Shown piece by piece: positions 1 through 9,194 of a DNA stretch of 64,000 bases. The notes below the pieces were generated by a model. The model searched no databases and was not told where the DNA came from. It saw only the letters and a list, made by a program, of their open reading frames with translations. The DNA comes from CAVTLG01 sp963802635. Lineage in GTDB: Bacteria; Chloroflexota; Ktedonobacteria; Ktedonobacterales; Ktedonobacteraceae. The first letter of the stretch is position 1. Each line of letters begins with the position of its first letter. The position numbers were made by a program, and so were the translations under genes. Location: NCBI GenBank assembly GCA_963802635.1, contig CAWDJJ010000001.1, forward strand, positions 62,001-126,000. The letters run 5' to 3'.

Positions 1-2601
1 CGGAGTTATGATTACAGCGATGATGAGATAAATGAGCTACAACAAGACAGAACCAGGCTTCGCAACATTGTAAACTATTTCGAGCTTCCGTATCAGTCTA
101 CATCTGAACAAGTTCTCTATGCTGCTGAACATGCGCGCAATAATTTGGTGGAGCTTAGCAGGGCTGAGCAACCAGAACCAAGGACAAACAGGCGTATAGA
201 ACGAGAGGTACAGAAGCAAATAAAAAACCCAATGCAATCGATACTTCAAGATAAGCGCTTTGATAAGATTAAAGAGGATATGTCGGAGATGCTAAAGCAG
301 AAAGATCCGGGAGAGGGAGAATCAGTTAAGCGGATGGAAATTGCGCGTCAAGTTGTAGCCAAAGCCGCTCAACTGAATGTAGAATATTATACTCATGACC
401 AATATAGAATCAAGATCAACAATAGTGTTCGCTATTCTATAGCAGGGGAGAATGCATGTAATGTTGCTTGGGAAGATGAGCATTTGCAGGAGCATATTCG
501 TCAACTAGGGCAGCAAGGAAGCGAGGAGCATTTTCACAAAAGAGTCGCGGATCTGGTGACGCGGGTATTTGACAAACGTGCTCCTAAGAACTCAGCTGCA
601 TTTTTCAAGGATAGGCTGCCTAAAACTTTGACGACAATTGTTGAGGAGGCGTTTTTGTTTCATTATGGCCAACATGTTCTGCCGCGTGGTACTGATCTGC
701 GGGATATAAACAAATTTCTAGAAAGCCAGCCATGGTCTATGGGTGCATTGCGTCGCCTGCTGGATTCAGGTCAAGTTAGTGGTACATGCGCAGCAATAGA
801 AGGTAAAGTGAAGGGACTGGAAGCGTCGAATCCCTCTAATGCTCTACGAGAAGAAGTAAGAGGCATGATACGTGATCTTGTGAAGGATGCGATTTATTAT
901 GCTACTCGTAACGGTGCGCGCGATCGTGTGCTTAAGGACGCGGAAAGCTTTCCGAATAGCTATCAAGGCCAGCGCTTGCAAATGCTTAATACATGCATAG
1001 CAGATATTGAGAGTCGTGCAGGCTTATCCAGCGATACGCAAAAAATAATAGAAAGGGTGCAAAATGAGACTCCTGCGTTTGAAAATCGTAAGATGGAAAG
1101 TGGTCTTCTACCAAAGTGGGGTAAGTATCTGAATGATCTCGTTCTGCATGCAGTTGAATCTGGAACGAAGTTGGAGATTACTCGTACTGTGACAGATGAT
1201 TGTATGCGAGATCCGGTTCTTGCTGGAGATGCTGCAGTCCAGAACACCAAATATGCAATCTATGAGACGCAGAAAAAGCAGATTTTAGAAAAATACCAGG
1301 ATGCTATCAATGATGTGGAGAAACAACGCGCTACCCACTTGCAGCAGGCAAAAGCAACTCTGGAGGAGGAGGAGGCTGCTGCTGACGAGGCATTGAAGAA
1401 GGTGCAGGCACGGCATAGTAACAAGGAGGATGCTCAGCGAGTACGTCACCTGGAGGAGGCTGAAAAGGCATGTTGGGCAAGAAAGCAGCAGGCCCAGAAG
1501 AAATATGAAGAAAGCGAGCAAGAGATCAATGAGGAATACGATAGTGCGGATGTGTATATAAAACAGAGAGCAGCGCTCGCCGACCATGAACTGAACTTTC
1601 CTGCTGCGCATATTGAGAGGAAGCGTGTAGCAGTGGAGGAAATAACGGAAAAATTACTGAAGGACCTGGGAAATCGAGATGAAGCGGGAAGAAATCGAGA
1701 GAAGCTTCTTCAACAACAAGTGCTAAAAGTACATGCAAGAGAGTTAAAAACAGGAGATTGGGCGGCTGAGCGAGTGAGGTATGATAAGGAAATTACCGAT
1801 CAAAATGGGAGAATTGCCGATTTAACGCGTGAATTAGTATTGGCGGAAGCAAACAAAAATAGGTATAATGAGGAGATAAGGAAAAAAGAGTTAAACCTAA
1901 ATTCTCTGCAAATTACAAATAAAGGGTTAATAGAAGATCTTAAGCAATGTATTGGAGACATAAGCCAGGCAGAGAAGGATGGAAAGACGGAAGTAAAGGA
2001 GGGATTACGAGGAGTACTAGATGAAATACACAAAAGTATTAAATCTGTGGAGTTAGATATTAAAGATATACGTTTAAAAACTGAAGCAATTAGAAAAGAA
2101 TCTGAAAGAGCAGAATTAGCATATCAAGAAGCCTTGTTAAAAAAAGAAGTGGAAGCGAGTACATTAAAGCGGTTGGTATATCTACGTGAAACCGCTGGGA
2201 AAAGAGAGGATGCTGAAGACGCGAGAATTAGTAGACATGTTATTAGGGCCAAAGAAGTCATGATGCAGGCGATAGAGATCAACGCGAAGGAGCGAATGAT
2301 CGCGTCGGAAGAGTTCAAGCTGAAGCAAAAAATCCAATCGGAGGAACTCCAGAAAAAGCTAACGCTCCAGGCGCAAACATTTGAGCAAATGCAAAAAATC
2401 AAAGCAGAAGAGACCAAGCAACAGCAAACGATGCTAATGCAAGAGTTCCTGCAAAAGCAAAAAATTGCAGCGGCTTGCCTCCTAGCGCGTCAAATGACCA
2501 AGGCTGTATTCATGGCCAGCTTTCTAGGAAGTCCGCAGCAAAGCATGCAGAATTATGCGAACTCAGCTATGAATGTTGCAATGAGAATGTTGAGTTATTA
2601 A
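1..2601 (+). CDS. Long coiled-coil protein, 5' end outside the window
   Basis: The frame is open from base 1, so the gene begins upstream; the visible part encodes about 866 residues. No catalytic motif is recognised. The N-terminal half is mixed and probably globular. From roughly base 1260 to 2460 the product is almost pure Lys/Glu/Gln/Arg/Ala heptad-like sequence, a long coiled coil. The last 45 residues are more hydrophobic and Met-rich. Codons around 1790-2160 are more AT-rich than in the first part. A TTG at 145 could serve as a start, but the coding-like sequence before it argues against this. The zinc-ribbon gene at 2719 follows on the same strand after 117 bases. The function is unknown; a structural or scaffolding role is only inferred from the coiled coil. 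Confidence 0.75.
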   Translation, partial: RSYDYSDDEINELQQDRTRLRNIVNYFELPYQSTSEQVLYAAEHARNNLVELSRAEQPEPRTNRRIEREVQKQIKNPMQSILQDKRFDKIKEDMSEMLKQKDPGEGESVKRMEIARQVVAKAAQLNVEYYTHDQYRIKINNSVRYSIAGENACNVAWEDEHLQEHIRQLGQQGSEEHFHKRVADLVTRVFDKRAPKNSAAFFKDRLPKTLTTIVEEAFLFHYGQHVLPRGTDLRDINKFLESQPWSMGALRRLLDSGQVSGTCAAIEGKVKGLEASNPSNALREEVRGMIRDLVKDAIYYATRNGARDRVLKDAESFPNSYQGQRLQMLNTCIADIESRAGLSSDTQKIIERVQNETPAFENRKMESGLLPKWGKYLNDLVLHAVESGTKLEITRTVTDDCMRDPVLAGDAAVQNTKYAIYETQKKQILEKYQDAINDVEKQRATHLQQAKATLEEEEAAADEALKKVQARHSNKEDAQRVRHLEEAEKACWARKQQAQKKYEESEQEINEEYDSADVYIKQRAALADHELNFPAAHIERKRVAVEEITEKLLKDLGNRDEAGRNREKLLQQQVLKVHARELKTGDWAAERVRYDKEITDQNGRIADLTRELVLAEANKNRYNEEIRKKELNLNSLQITNKGLIEDLKQCIGDISQAEKDGKTEVKEGLRGVLDEIHKSIKSVELDIKDIRLKTEAIRKESERAELAYQEALLKKEVEASTLKRLVYLRETAGKREDAEDARISRHVIRAKEVMMQAIEINAKERMIASEEFKLKQKIQSEELQKKLTLQAQTFEQMQKIKAEETKQQQTMLMQEFLQKQKIAAACLLARQMTKAVFMASFLGSPQQSMQNYANSAMNVAMRMLSY

Positions 2602-2718
2602 TAGATCTATGGAACGCGTGATATGCATGGAAAAGCATAGGAAGTGTTCGATTATTTTAATGGTGTCAATACAACATGATTGCACTATAAATATACAAGC
2701 AGAAGAGGAGGAACTTGT

Positions 2719-3747
2719 ATGCCATCCTTTAAATGTCCCGCTTGTGGGCACCGTCACTTTCAAGAGGTGCCAAAGTGCCTCAACTGTGGTACTGCGTTTG
2801 TGTCAGCACCACGGCAACAACGTGAACGCGCGGCAGAGACTCCGATGCCTGAGCCTGTTAATGATAACGATATCGCGGAATTTGAATCCTTTGCAGCAGA
2901 AATCGCACAGAGTAAGGCAGAACGTGAGGAGCAAAAAGAAGAGTTACCTGACCAACGAGATCCTGATAGTGCAGATAGCGAACCGGGCGAGTACCAACCT
3001 GTAAGTCCCGAGCCATCGCGTCAGCTTGTCAGACGACAAATGGACGTGCAACAGGTTCCTCGCCAGTCCTGGAAGAAGCAGACTGCGATCCAGACGTATA
3101 GTGAGCCTTATGATATGGCCCTGGAGCTTGCGCCTATGGCAGGTTTTGGAGGCATAGCCATAAGAGAGGAACCCCTAAAGGTAGGTGATCCTGAATACTG
3201 GAAGGCCGATAAACTCCCTTGGGGATTTCCCAGAATCAAACCGGATATAACGGGCGCTGTTATTCATATGGAATCTAAGGAAGAGGTTGTTGATTATCCC
3301 GATTTGTTTGCGGCAGTTGCTACGCTGCTTGTCGAGTTAATCTGGGTGCTCCCGAATGTACAAGAAAACAAGGAAGGCGACCGCATAGTAATGACAACCA
3401 TTCGTATCCGCACCTATGATGGCTCGCTTAGAGACGCGCGCCTGCGTGGGAATATGCGTGGTGCCAATCTCTCGCTTGGTGACGAAATCTCTCTATGGGG
3501 TGCGAAGCATCATGGTATCTTACTCATCCAGCGAGGTTTTAACCATACCACGAAGGGCGTTGTCTTTACGCGTGCCATAGGCATGTTCGTGCCAGCTCTC
3601 ATTGTGATCTTCTGCATCGCTGTCGCAGTTTACTTCCTACCTAACTGGGCCTCGCTCCTGTCACATCTGATAGCTTCCATCTTTGGTCCGTACTTCACGT
3701 TTTTCCGTACACATCCGTCCATTTTACCGATGCACCAGAAAAAATGA
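2719..3747 (+). CDS. Zinc-ribbon protein with a C-terminal membrane segment
   Basis: The product has 342 residues. The ATG at 2719 is chosen because a strong AGGAGG-type ribosome site lies just before it and the protein then begins directly with a zinc ribbon: Cys6-x2-Cys9 and Cys20-x2-Cys23. An acidic, low-complexity linker follows (about residues 30-130), then a compact domain of unknown type. A hydrophobic segment at roughly residues 295-318 probably anchors the protein in the membrane, leaving the zinc ribbon in the cytoplasm. It follows the coiled-coil gene on the same strand and may share its transcript. No enzymatic motif is visible. The zinc ribbon could bind nucleic acid or a partner protein. 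Confidence 0.75.
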   Translation: MPSFKCPACGHRHFQEVPKCLNCGTAFVSAPRQQRERAAETPMPEPVNDNDIAEFESFAAEIAQSKAEREEQKEELPDQRDPDSADSEPGEYQPVSPEPSRQLVRRQMDVQQVPRQSWKKQTAIQTYSEPYDMALELAPMAGFGGIAIREEPLKVGDPEYWKADKLPWGFPRIKPDITGAVIHMESKEEVVDYPDLFAAVATLLVELIWVLPNVQENKEGDRIVMTTIRIRTYDGSLRDARLRGNMRGANLSLGDEISLWGAKHHGILLIQRGFNHTTKGVVFTRAIGMFVPALIVIFCIAVAVYFLPNWASLLSHLIASIFGPYFTFFRTHPSILPMHQKK

Positions 3748-3783
3748 TCATGGATCGAGATAGTATCCTACCTCTATTGGCAC

Positions 3784-4107
3784 TTACAAATCTTTAAAGG
3801 AGAGGACTTCAGGCAGGAGCAGGTAGCCATAGCCCAGGACACAGTAGACGTAGATGCCGGAGCCATGGAGTTTTCCGCGAATTCTGTCAATATGCTTATC
3901 CATCATAGTGCGGACTTTACTATCGAGTGGGCGGTTGTACATCGTAGTCGCAAGTTGCATATATGACACTGGCCGACCATGTTTTAAGGGAAATAAGAGG
4001 CGATACTCAGTTGCCGTCAACAAGACAGTGGTACGTCCTATTGTCAGTGAGTGACGCTCATTATTCCAGGTGACAGCCAATGTATTGTCTTTGTATATCC
4101 TATGCAT
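3784..4107 (-). CDS. Stand-alone winged-helix (OmpR/PhoB C-terminal type) DNA-binding protein
   Basis: This 107-residue protein is little more than an effector domain. Residues 30-45 carry the LTATEYRLLF motif typical of the first helix of the OmpR/PhoB C-terminal domain. The end has the hallmark Y-x-V-L-G-Y-G-Y-L-L hairpin of the wing. No receiver domain precedes it. A GGGAGC ribosome site sits 7 bases before the ATG. The gene converges on the zinc-ribbon gene at 2719. Similar orphan domains occur at 12255 and 16775, so this looks like a local family of regulators that lack a phosphorylation domain. The target is unknown; the signal could come from one of the nearby kinases, which is speculation. 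Confidence 0.75.
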   Translation of the reverse strand: MHRIYKDNTLAVTWNNERHSLTIGRTTVLLTATEYRLLFPLKHGRPVSYMQLATTMYNRPLDSKVRTMMDKHIDRIRGKLHGSGIYVYCVLGYGYLLLPEVLSFKDL

Positions 4108-4546
4108 ATGCGTTGCTCCCTATGCGCGCGATGCGTGTGCAGAAGTACTTGCTAGATGCAAAACATAAGGTTTTGATGCCATTGTTGCGTCGAAGATCTT
4201 TGACCATTCCTCTTAATAAAGAATACACAAGTTTCTATGTAATGTGAAGTTTGACAGTACTTTTTACTTATATATCAAAAATTGTGATTTGCCAATAAAG
4301 TATTTATATGTTAGTTTTTATTTTTTGCATCAAATATTTACTAGCTATCAGCTATAAGACAAGAGCGAAGTCAAAAAAAGCGGGACGTATTTGCCAGGGG
4401 GCTTATTTTGTCCCTCTATACCCCTACCTAATCCTATAATCCCCCGTCATACTACAGATTGACCGTGTTTATGCATAGGGAGGAAGATCAGTAAGCAGGC
4501 GTAATAGTGGTTAAACCTCAGTGGATTGAGAAAGGAAAAATTCTCC
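4108..4546. other. AT-rich intergenic region between divergent genes
   Basis: Divergent spacer between the winged-helix gene (minus) and the pseudokinase gene (plus). It is AT-rich, especially 4250-4350, and should hold promoters for both genes. No tRNA, no clear inverted repeat and no convincing ORF is seen. Confidence 0.5.
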
Positions 4547-6037
4547 ATGGAAATGCCAACTGATCCCAATCTGGGCGCTATGATACGGGGATACTGTTTG
4601 GAGGAAGCGCTCGGACGAGGAAAGTTGACAACGCTTTATCATGCTCGCACAGAGGAACTCTGGCTGCCGCCAGAGGTGGTTATGATGTTGCTGCATGTTC
4701 CTGATACGCTTTCAGCGCAGGCTCAAATACGTTTTTCGGAACGGTTCTTACGTGAGGCAAGATGTCTGATCAAATTACGTCATCCCTCTCTATTTCCGCT
4801 CTTCGGTTATGGTAAACACGTAGACAGCCCCTATCTGATACTGCCTGATGTTCCAGGTTCAACGCTTGTCAAACATCACAAGAAGCGTAAGCGCTGGAGT
4901 CCGTCAGAAGCCTTTGCGGTGCTCGCGCCTCTGTGTAGCGCGTTCGACTATATCCATGATCAAGGGCTGTGCTATCAGTTTTTTACACCAGCCAATATTG
5001 TGCTCCAGGATGATGTGCCTCCGCAAATCACAGGTTTGGGGCTTGCGCAAATCTTGTTGATGGCGGGGCTGGACGAGCAGAATGGTGAGACATGGCTACA
5101 CCTCAAAAATATTGCTGGTGATTATATAGGGATGCCAGAATATCTGGCACCAGAAGTTATCAGAGGTGAACCTGCTGACAGGCGGTCAGATATCTACTCA
5201 TTAGGCATCATCCTCTTTGAGCTACTGACCGGGAAACCACCATTTACTGAAGGAACCTATATGGATATCGTGCATAAGCATATACGGGAGCCGTTGCCTT
5301 CTCTGCATAAAATTGCCCCTGATCTCCCGTTTGCTCTGGAATTGATCATCAATCGGGCGCTCCACCGCAATCCGGAGAACCGTTTTCCGAGCGCCGGAGA
5401 GCTGGTCATGGCTTTCTCTCAGGTGTTTGATGAGCGACTCCGTGTGTCTAGTGTTCTTGCTATTGATTCGGCGCTTGGGCAAGTGCGTTCTCTTTCCTTG
5501 TCTTCCCCTTCTGTTACAAAGCTGCTTCCTGCCGCTCGCATGCCGCTTGAACAGGCGCGAAGCACATCATCGTCAATCAGGCAAATGTTGTCAGCGCGAG
5601 AAGATCTTGCTCATCCACGGAAGCCTGCAGCCGTAACATCTCTAGAGCAGGTTTCTGAAGAAGAGACAACGTATCAGCGAGGCCACCCTCGCCAGACGAC
5701 TTCTGTCGCTGCTCGCCAGCACGTAGGATCAATAGTTGACAGCAAAAGGGCTTCTGTGTATGGAAAGTTAGGAGACACTTCTGAAGCATCTATCAATGCT
5801 GTATCCCATAATTCATTCACCGCTCTCGCTGTCTCGCCTGTTGAACATAAGGATAGTGAATGTGAAAACCGTGAACACGAGGAAGTATCCTCTGTACAGA
5901 GAACTCTTGCATCGATGGAGCATCCTGTTCAGATGGATATGGAAAATATGGCCCAACACATTCAGCAGATGAGACAACGACTTCAGAAGCCATTAAGCAT
6001 CAGCGGACCTAGACAAATGACGCATGATAAAATATAA
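4547..6037 (+). CDS. Ser/Thr protein kinase-like protein lacking catalytic residues (pseudokinase)
   Basis: The product has 496 residues. The ATG at 4547 is preferred over the TTG at 4526 because a GAAAGGAAAA ribosome site precedes it by about 7 bases. Residues 12-290 follow the bacterial STPK fold: a degenerate glycine loop (LGRGKLT), helix alpha-C, an APE motif and the DRRSDIYSLGIILFELL segment. The catalytic residues are gone. The VAIK lysine is Met (about residue 47). The HRDLKPAN loop reads YQFFTPAN, so the catalytic Asp is Phe and its Lys is Thr. DFG is GLG. The remaining 200 residues are Ser/Thr-rich and disordered. The HAMP-type gene at 6178 follows after 140 bases and may be co-transcribed. 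A scaffold or ligand-sensing role is inferred. Confidence 0.85.
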   Translation: MEMPTDPNLGAMIRGYCLEEALGRGKLTTLYHARTEELWLPPEVVMMLLHVPDTLSAQAQIRFSERFLREARCLIKLRHPSLFPLFGYGKHVDSPYLILPDVPGSTLVKHHKKRKRWSPSEAFAVLAPLCSAFDYIHDQGLCYQFFTPANIVLQDDVPPQITGLGLAQILLMAGLDEQNGETWLHLKNIAGDYIGMPEYLAPEVIRGEPADRRSDIYSLGIILFELLTGKPPFTEGTYMDIVHKHIREPLPSLHKIAPDLPFALELIINRALHRNPENRFPSAGELVMAFSQVFDERLRVSSVLAIDSALGQVRSLSLSSPSVTKLLPAARMPLEQARSTSSSIRQMLSAREDLAHPRKPAAVTSLEQVSEEETTYQRGHPRQTTSVAARQHVGSIVDSKRASVYGKLGDTSEASINAVSHNSFTALAVSPVEHKDSECENREHEEVSSVQRTLASMEHPVQMDMENMAQHIQQMRQRLQKPLSISGPRQMTHDKI

Positions 6038-6177
6038 CTGGGCGATCCCATCTCTTTGTGCTCTCGCTCCTAGCCTGAAGTGAACGATGCTTCTGCACAA
6101 GAAGTAATGTCAGAAGCAATAGCGAAAGCCTTTTAAAAGTAGATGTGATTTATGAGTGTATGAAGGAGAGTACATAG

Positions 6178-7317
6178 ATGGTGAATTCAAAAACGATACA
6201 GGATGAACGCTTTACGCATAAAGAGTTGTCGAGCTTACAAATATTGCTGGCCTCGGTTATACCTGTGGCGGCTGTGCTCATTGTGGGCGCTTACGGTACC
6301 CAGCGTATGGAAACAAATCAGGTGATATTCTTCATTGTCGTCTTTCTGCTCTGTGCCCTAGCCACCTTTGTTGGGGAGCAGAAGATCATTGCGATGATAC
6401 AAGGTGCAATGAACCGGCAACGCGCTGAATTAACCATGGCATGCCGTGAATTTCTCGCAGGGAACAAGGAAAGAAGGGTGGCTATCCTTGGCAATGGCGA
6501 CCTGGCGGATCTTGCGCAAATGATCAATGTACTGTTTGAGCAGCATACGCAGGCGCTGCAACGCAAGGCGGTCAATCCTGTGGTAACTGCACCGTCTCCT
6601 CCCCGGCAAGCCGCTGCTGTACAAAGTGACGAGGCCGCTCTCCTCAATCGGCAATTGCTCCTGCTGCTCAATGAGCTAGTTCCCATCGCTGATGGCGACC
6701 TCCGTGTCAAGACATCCGTTCCAGCGGGCTATGTGGGTGTTGTGGCTGATACCTGTAATTCGTTGATCGAAGAACTGGCCCAGTTCGCCAAATGGACGCG
6801 CTATGCAGCCCAGCAGGTTATGACATCGTCGCAAAGTGTTCTGGATCGCTCTATTGAAATGGCGAAGGCTACGGAAAGCCAGATGCACCGTCTCTCCCAG
6901 ACAACTGGGAACATCGAGGAAATCGTCGCTTTTATCCAGCGCTTGAGTAATACATTACAGTTGAGTGCCGAGGTTGCCGGTGAGATCTATCGCCATCTGG
7001 AGCAGAAAACGGGCACGAATGAGCAGATACTCGATGCACCTTTGTCACATCTCACAAATGAGGCGCAGAGACAGTCTGAATTGCTTGATAGTGTGCTGGA
7101 TGCGACTGAAGAGACATCCTTACTGGCTAAATCTTTGATCGGAGATCTCTACACTGTCGCACAGCAAATTCATCAGTCGAGCACTGGTGTACTGAAAACG
7201 GCAGAACGTATCGGTGAATTAGCGATGCTGGCCGAACGCTGGCATAATGCAGCGGAAGCATTTACGTTAGCGGATGATGAAAATGAGGCAGTCTCGAAGG
7301 CTCCATGGTTGCTCTGA
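6178..7317 (+). CDS. Membrane protein with HAMP-like region and chemoreceptor-like coiled coil
   Basis: The product has 379 residues. A GAAGGAGAG ribosome site precedes the ATG. Two hydrophobic segments lie near residues 20-42 and 49-68 with almost no loop outside the membrane, so no extracellular sensor is apparent. A cytoplasmic stretch follows. Residues 160-200 (LNELVPIADGDLRV, then NSLIEEL) resemble HAMP repeats, which often carry a GDL-type turn. The rest is helical and Gln/Ser/Thr-rich like a methyl-accepting chemoreceptor stalk, but no conserved signalling hairpin tip is recognised. It lies between the pseudokinase and a VirB8-like protein on the same strand. It may relay or scaffold signals at the membrane; this is inferred from the architecture. 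Confidence 0.6.
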   Translation: MVNSKTIQDERFTHKELSSLQILLASVIPVAAVLIVGAYGTQRMETNQVIFFIVVFLLCALATFVGEQKIIAMIQGAMNRQRAELTMACREFLAGNKERRVAILGNGDLADLAQMINVLFEQHTQALQRKAVNPVVTAPSPPRQAAAVQSDEAALLNRQLLLLLNELVPIADGDLRVKTSVPAGYVGVVADTCNSLIEELAQFAKWTRYAAQQVMTSSQSVLDRSIEMAKATESQMHRLSQTTGNIEEIVAFIQRLSNTLQLSAEVAGEIYRHLEQKTGTNEQILDAPLSHLTNEAQRQSELLDSVLDATEETSLLAKSLIGDLYTVAQQIHQSSTGVLKTAERIGELAMLAERWHNAAEAFTLADDENEAVSKAPWLL

Positions 7318-7356
7318 TGACTGGCGAAACGAGACGAGATGAAGAGGGAAATTACA

Positions 7357-8205
7357 ATGCCTATCAATTCGACGGATGATTCGCGCTATACATTTGCTGC
7401 ATTGCAGATGCGCTCTCTGAGTATACCACTTACAGTGAGCAGCCCACCAGCATTGGCTAACGTTGCCAGCACGCGTTCGTCCCAGCCGCAAGGTGCCTCT
7501 CCAGCTCCATCTTCACAAACTCATGATGCCCATCGGTTGCAATTCGTGTTGCGTCTGTTGATCATTCTCTGCCTGAGTTCACTAGGTTCGCTTTCGCTGG
7601 CTCCCTATTTCCTGACAAAGATATCTCAAGCGACGCCTGGTTCACAATACGCTGATGGTGCGTGTACGGCTCACACGCAAGATATCCACTATCTCCAAAC
7701 AACTGCAAATACGCAAGTAACGGGGCCTGTACCCACGAGCTGGAGCAAGGCGGGCAAAACGAGCCAGGATTTTGTGCTGGCACAATCTTGCGCGGCTGCC
7801 TTTACCATTATCTATGAGTCCTTCAATCTGAACGATCCTGATACATTAACCAATGCAACCTATATGCTCTCTGCCACTGCAAAAAAACGTTTTTTCGAGG
7901 GAACGCAGACGGAGAAGAAGGATGAGCGTATGGACCCCACCTGGCAATCTCAGGCCCACAAAGAGCAGTTGCAACAGACTGCACAGGTGGTTAGCAAGGC
8001 AACGCTGCAAGACGTGCAGGTCATCAATAGCAAATTTTTTGCATTATTTGTGGTGACGTATCAACTTACTAGCCAGCAGTTCGGTAAAAAAACAGTGCAG
8101 CAGAAACAATTGGTTGTTGTCCTCGCATCAGCTTCGGTTAATTCTTTAGAAGGGTCAACTGGCTGGCAAGTAGCTGATTGGTATGATCTTCGTAACCAAG
8201 AATAA
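7357..8205 (+). CDS. Single-pass membrane protein with a VirB8/TcpC-like (NTF2-fold) domain
   Basis: The product has 282 residues. The ATG at 7357 is chosen because GAAGAGGGA lies 7 bases upstream; an in-frame ATG at 7339 is less well placed. A disordered N-terminal tail of about 60 residues precedes one membrane helix (near 62-82). Outside is a domain of about 190 residues with an FNLNDPDTLTNATYML helix and a C-terminal pair of strands ending VADWYDL. This order resembles the NTF2-like domains of VirB8 and TcpC. A VirD4/VirB4-type ATPase is encoded just downstream on the other strand, which supports a link to DNA transfer, but the fold assignment is by eye only. Confidence 0.45.
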   Translation: MPINSTDDSRYTFAALQMRSLSIPLTVSSPPALANVASTRSSQPQGASPAPSSQTHDAHRLQFVLRLLIILCLSSLGSLSLAPYFLTKISQATPGSQYADGACTAHTQDIHYLQTTANTQVTGPVPTSWSKAGKTSQDFVLAQSCAAAFTIIYESFNLNDPDTLTNATYMLSATAKKRFFEGTQTEKKDERMDPTWQSQAHKEQLQQTAQVVSKATLQDVQVINSKFFALFVVTYQLTSQQFGKKTVQQKQLVVVLASASVNSLEGSTGWQVADWYDLRNQE

Positions 8206-8215
8206 GCCAGGGAGA

Positions 8216-8271
8216 AACCCGCCTATCCGCCTGGATTAAAATCACAGCGGCTTGCGACGGGTTCTTTTTTG
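8216..8271 (+). terminator. Probable rho-independent terminator after the VirB8-like gene
   Basis: AACCCG at 8216-8221 pairs with CGGGTT at 8258-8263 and is followed directly by CTTTTTT. The loop is long (36 bases), so confidence is moderate. It would end the plus-strand run that starts at 4547. Confidence 0.5.
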
Positions 8272-8416
8272 TCACAGCGGAAGAAGTTGCCTCTATCCAG
8301 GGACATCAGCAGCTATTTCTTTTACCGCACGTGTTGTTAACGCATGTGGCGATCTCTGAATCAATTGAGGCGCTGCAATCCCTTATCGAGAAAGGAGAAA
8401 CGCTACAATACTTTAC

Positions 8417-9194
8417 TTAGGGTCTATAATAATACTTACGCAACAATCCATCCTCCGTTTGCTCAACGTTGTTCTCATCGTACTCGTCGTCGGCAACGTT
8501 ATAGGCGTTGATCTCCATAAGTTCTAGTTCTTCACGCAGTTCATCCGAGAAGATCTTCCTGCAAAGCAAGAGGATCTTGTGTTTCTAGTGCAAAACCACT
8601 TAACGTACTCAGCGCCGTTGGGATAGCATTACCGTTATCAGGAGGCGTGGGAGGTAGCGGCACGTTTGTTTCATCCCTGCGATCCGTAGAAGAAACTTGC
8701 ACTGATGGTTCCTTTATCATCCGATAGTTATCCTCCTGGTTGCTCCACTCACCTGCCCGTATGTGATATTCAGTATCTCTATGGCTTGCCAGGCGCGCAT
8801 GCTCGACCTGAGGGATAGCGTTATTGTCCTCGTGGTTATCCTCATAGACAATGCTATGGGTCGTTGCCAGACGTGCTCTCTGCGCATAATATTCGGCATC
8901 ATCCTGCGCGGCTTCTTCGGGCAAAGGCCCAAGTGGTGATGTGGGAGAAGAAGGATCGCTATCGTTCTCAACGGGCACCGATAAGGTTAAAGGTGGTAGA
9001 GGGAGTATCTGATCAGGCTCATTGGGTGGAATAGTGAGTGGTTGCGGAGTATTTGGTTGTGGGATCATACGGATGCTGCGTAGCATGGACTCACTCAGCC
9101 GCTCATCAACTTCATCCACCGGACAGGTATAGCGCACGCGACAGCGTGCGCGAATACTTTCTGCTATCTCAGGGCTTTCAAGCGTCGAGAGCAT
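8417..9194 (-). CDS. Acidic, Pro-rich protein downstream of the DNA-pump ATPase; reading frame interrupted
   Basis: The first frame (9194-8541) encodes 217 residues, Pro-, Glu- and Asn-rich and largely disordered, and stops after EDLLG. Near base 8550 the adjacent frame continues with acidic sequence of the same type (DELREELELMEINAYN) and ends at 8417. Removing one base around 8550 joins them into 258 residues. The start codon lies inside the end of the ATPase gene (17-base overlap), so the two are translationally linked. The tail could instead be a separate 33-residue peptide from an ATG at 8518. No domain is recognised. The tight coupling suggests a partner of the ATPase. Confidence 0.5.
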
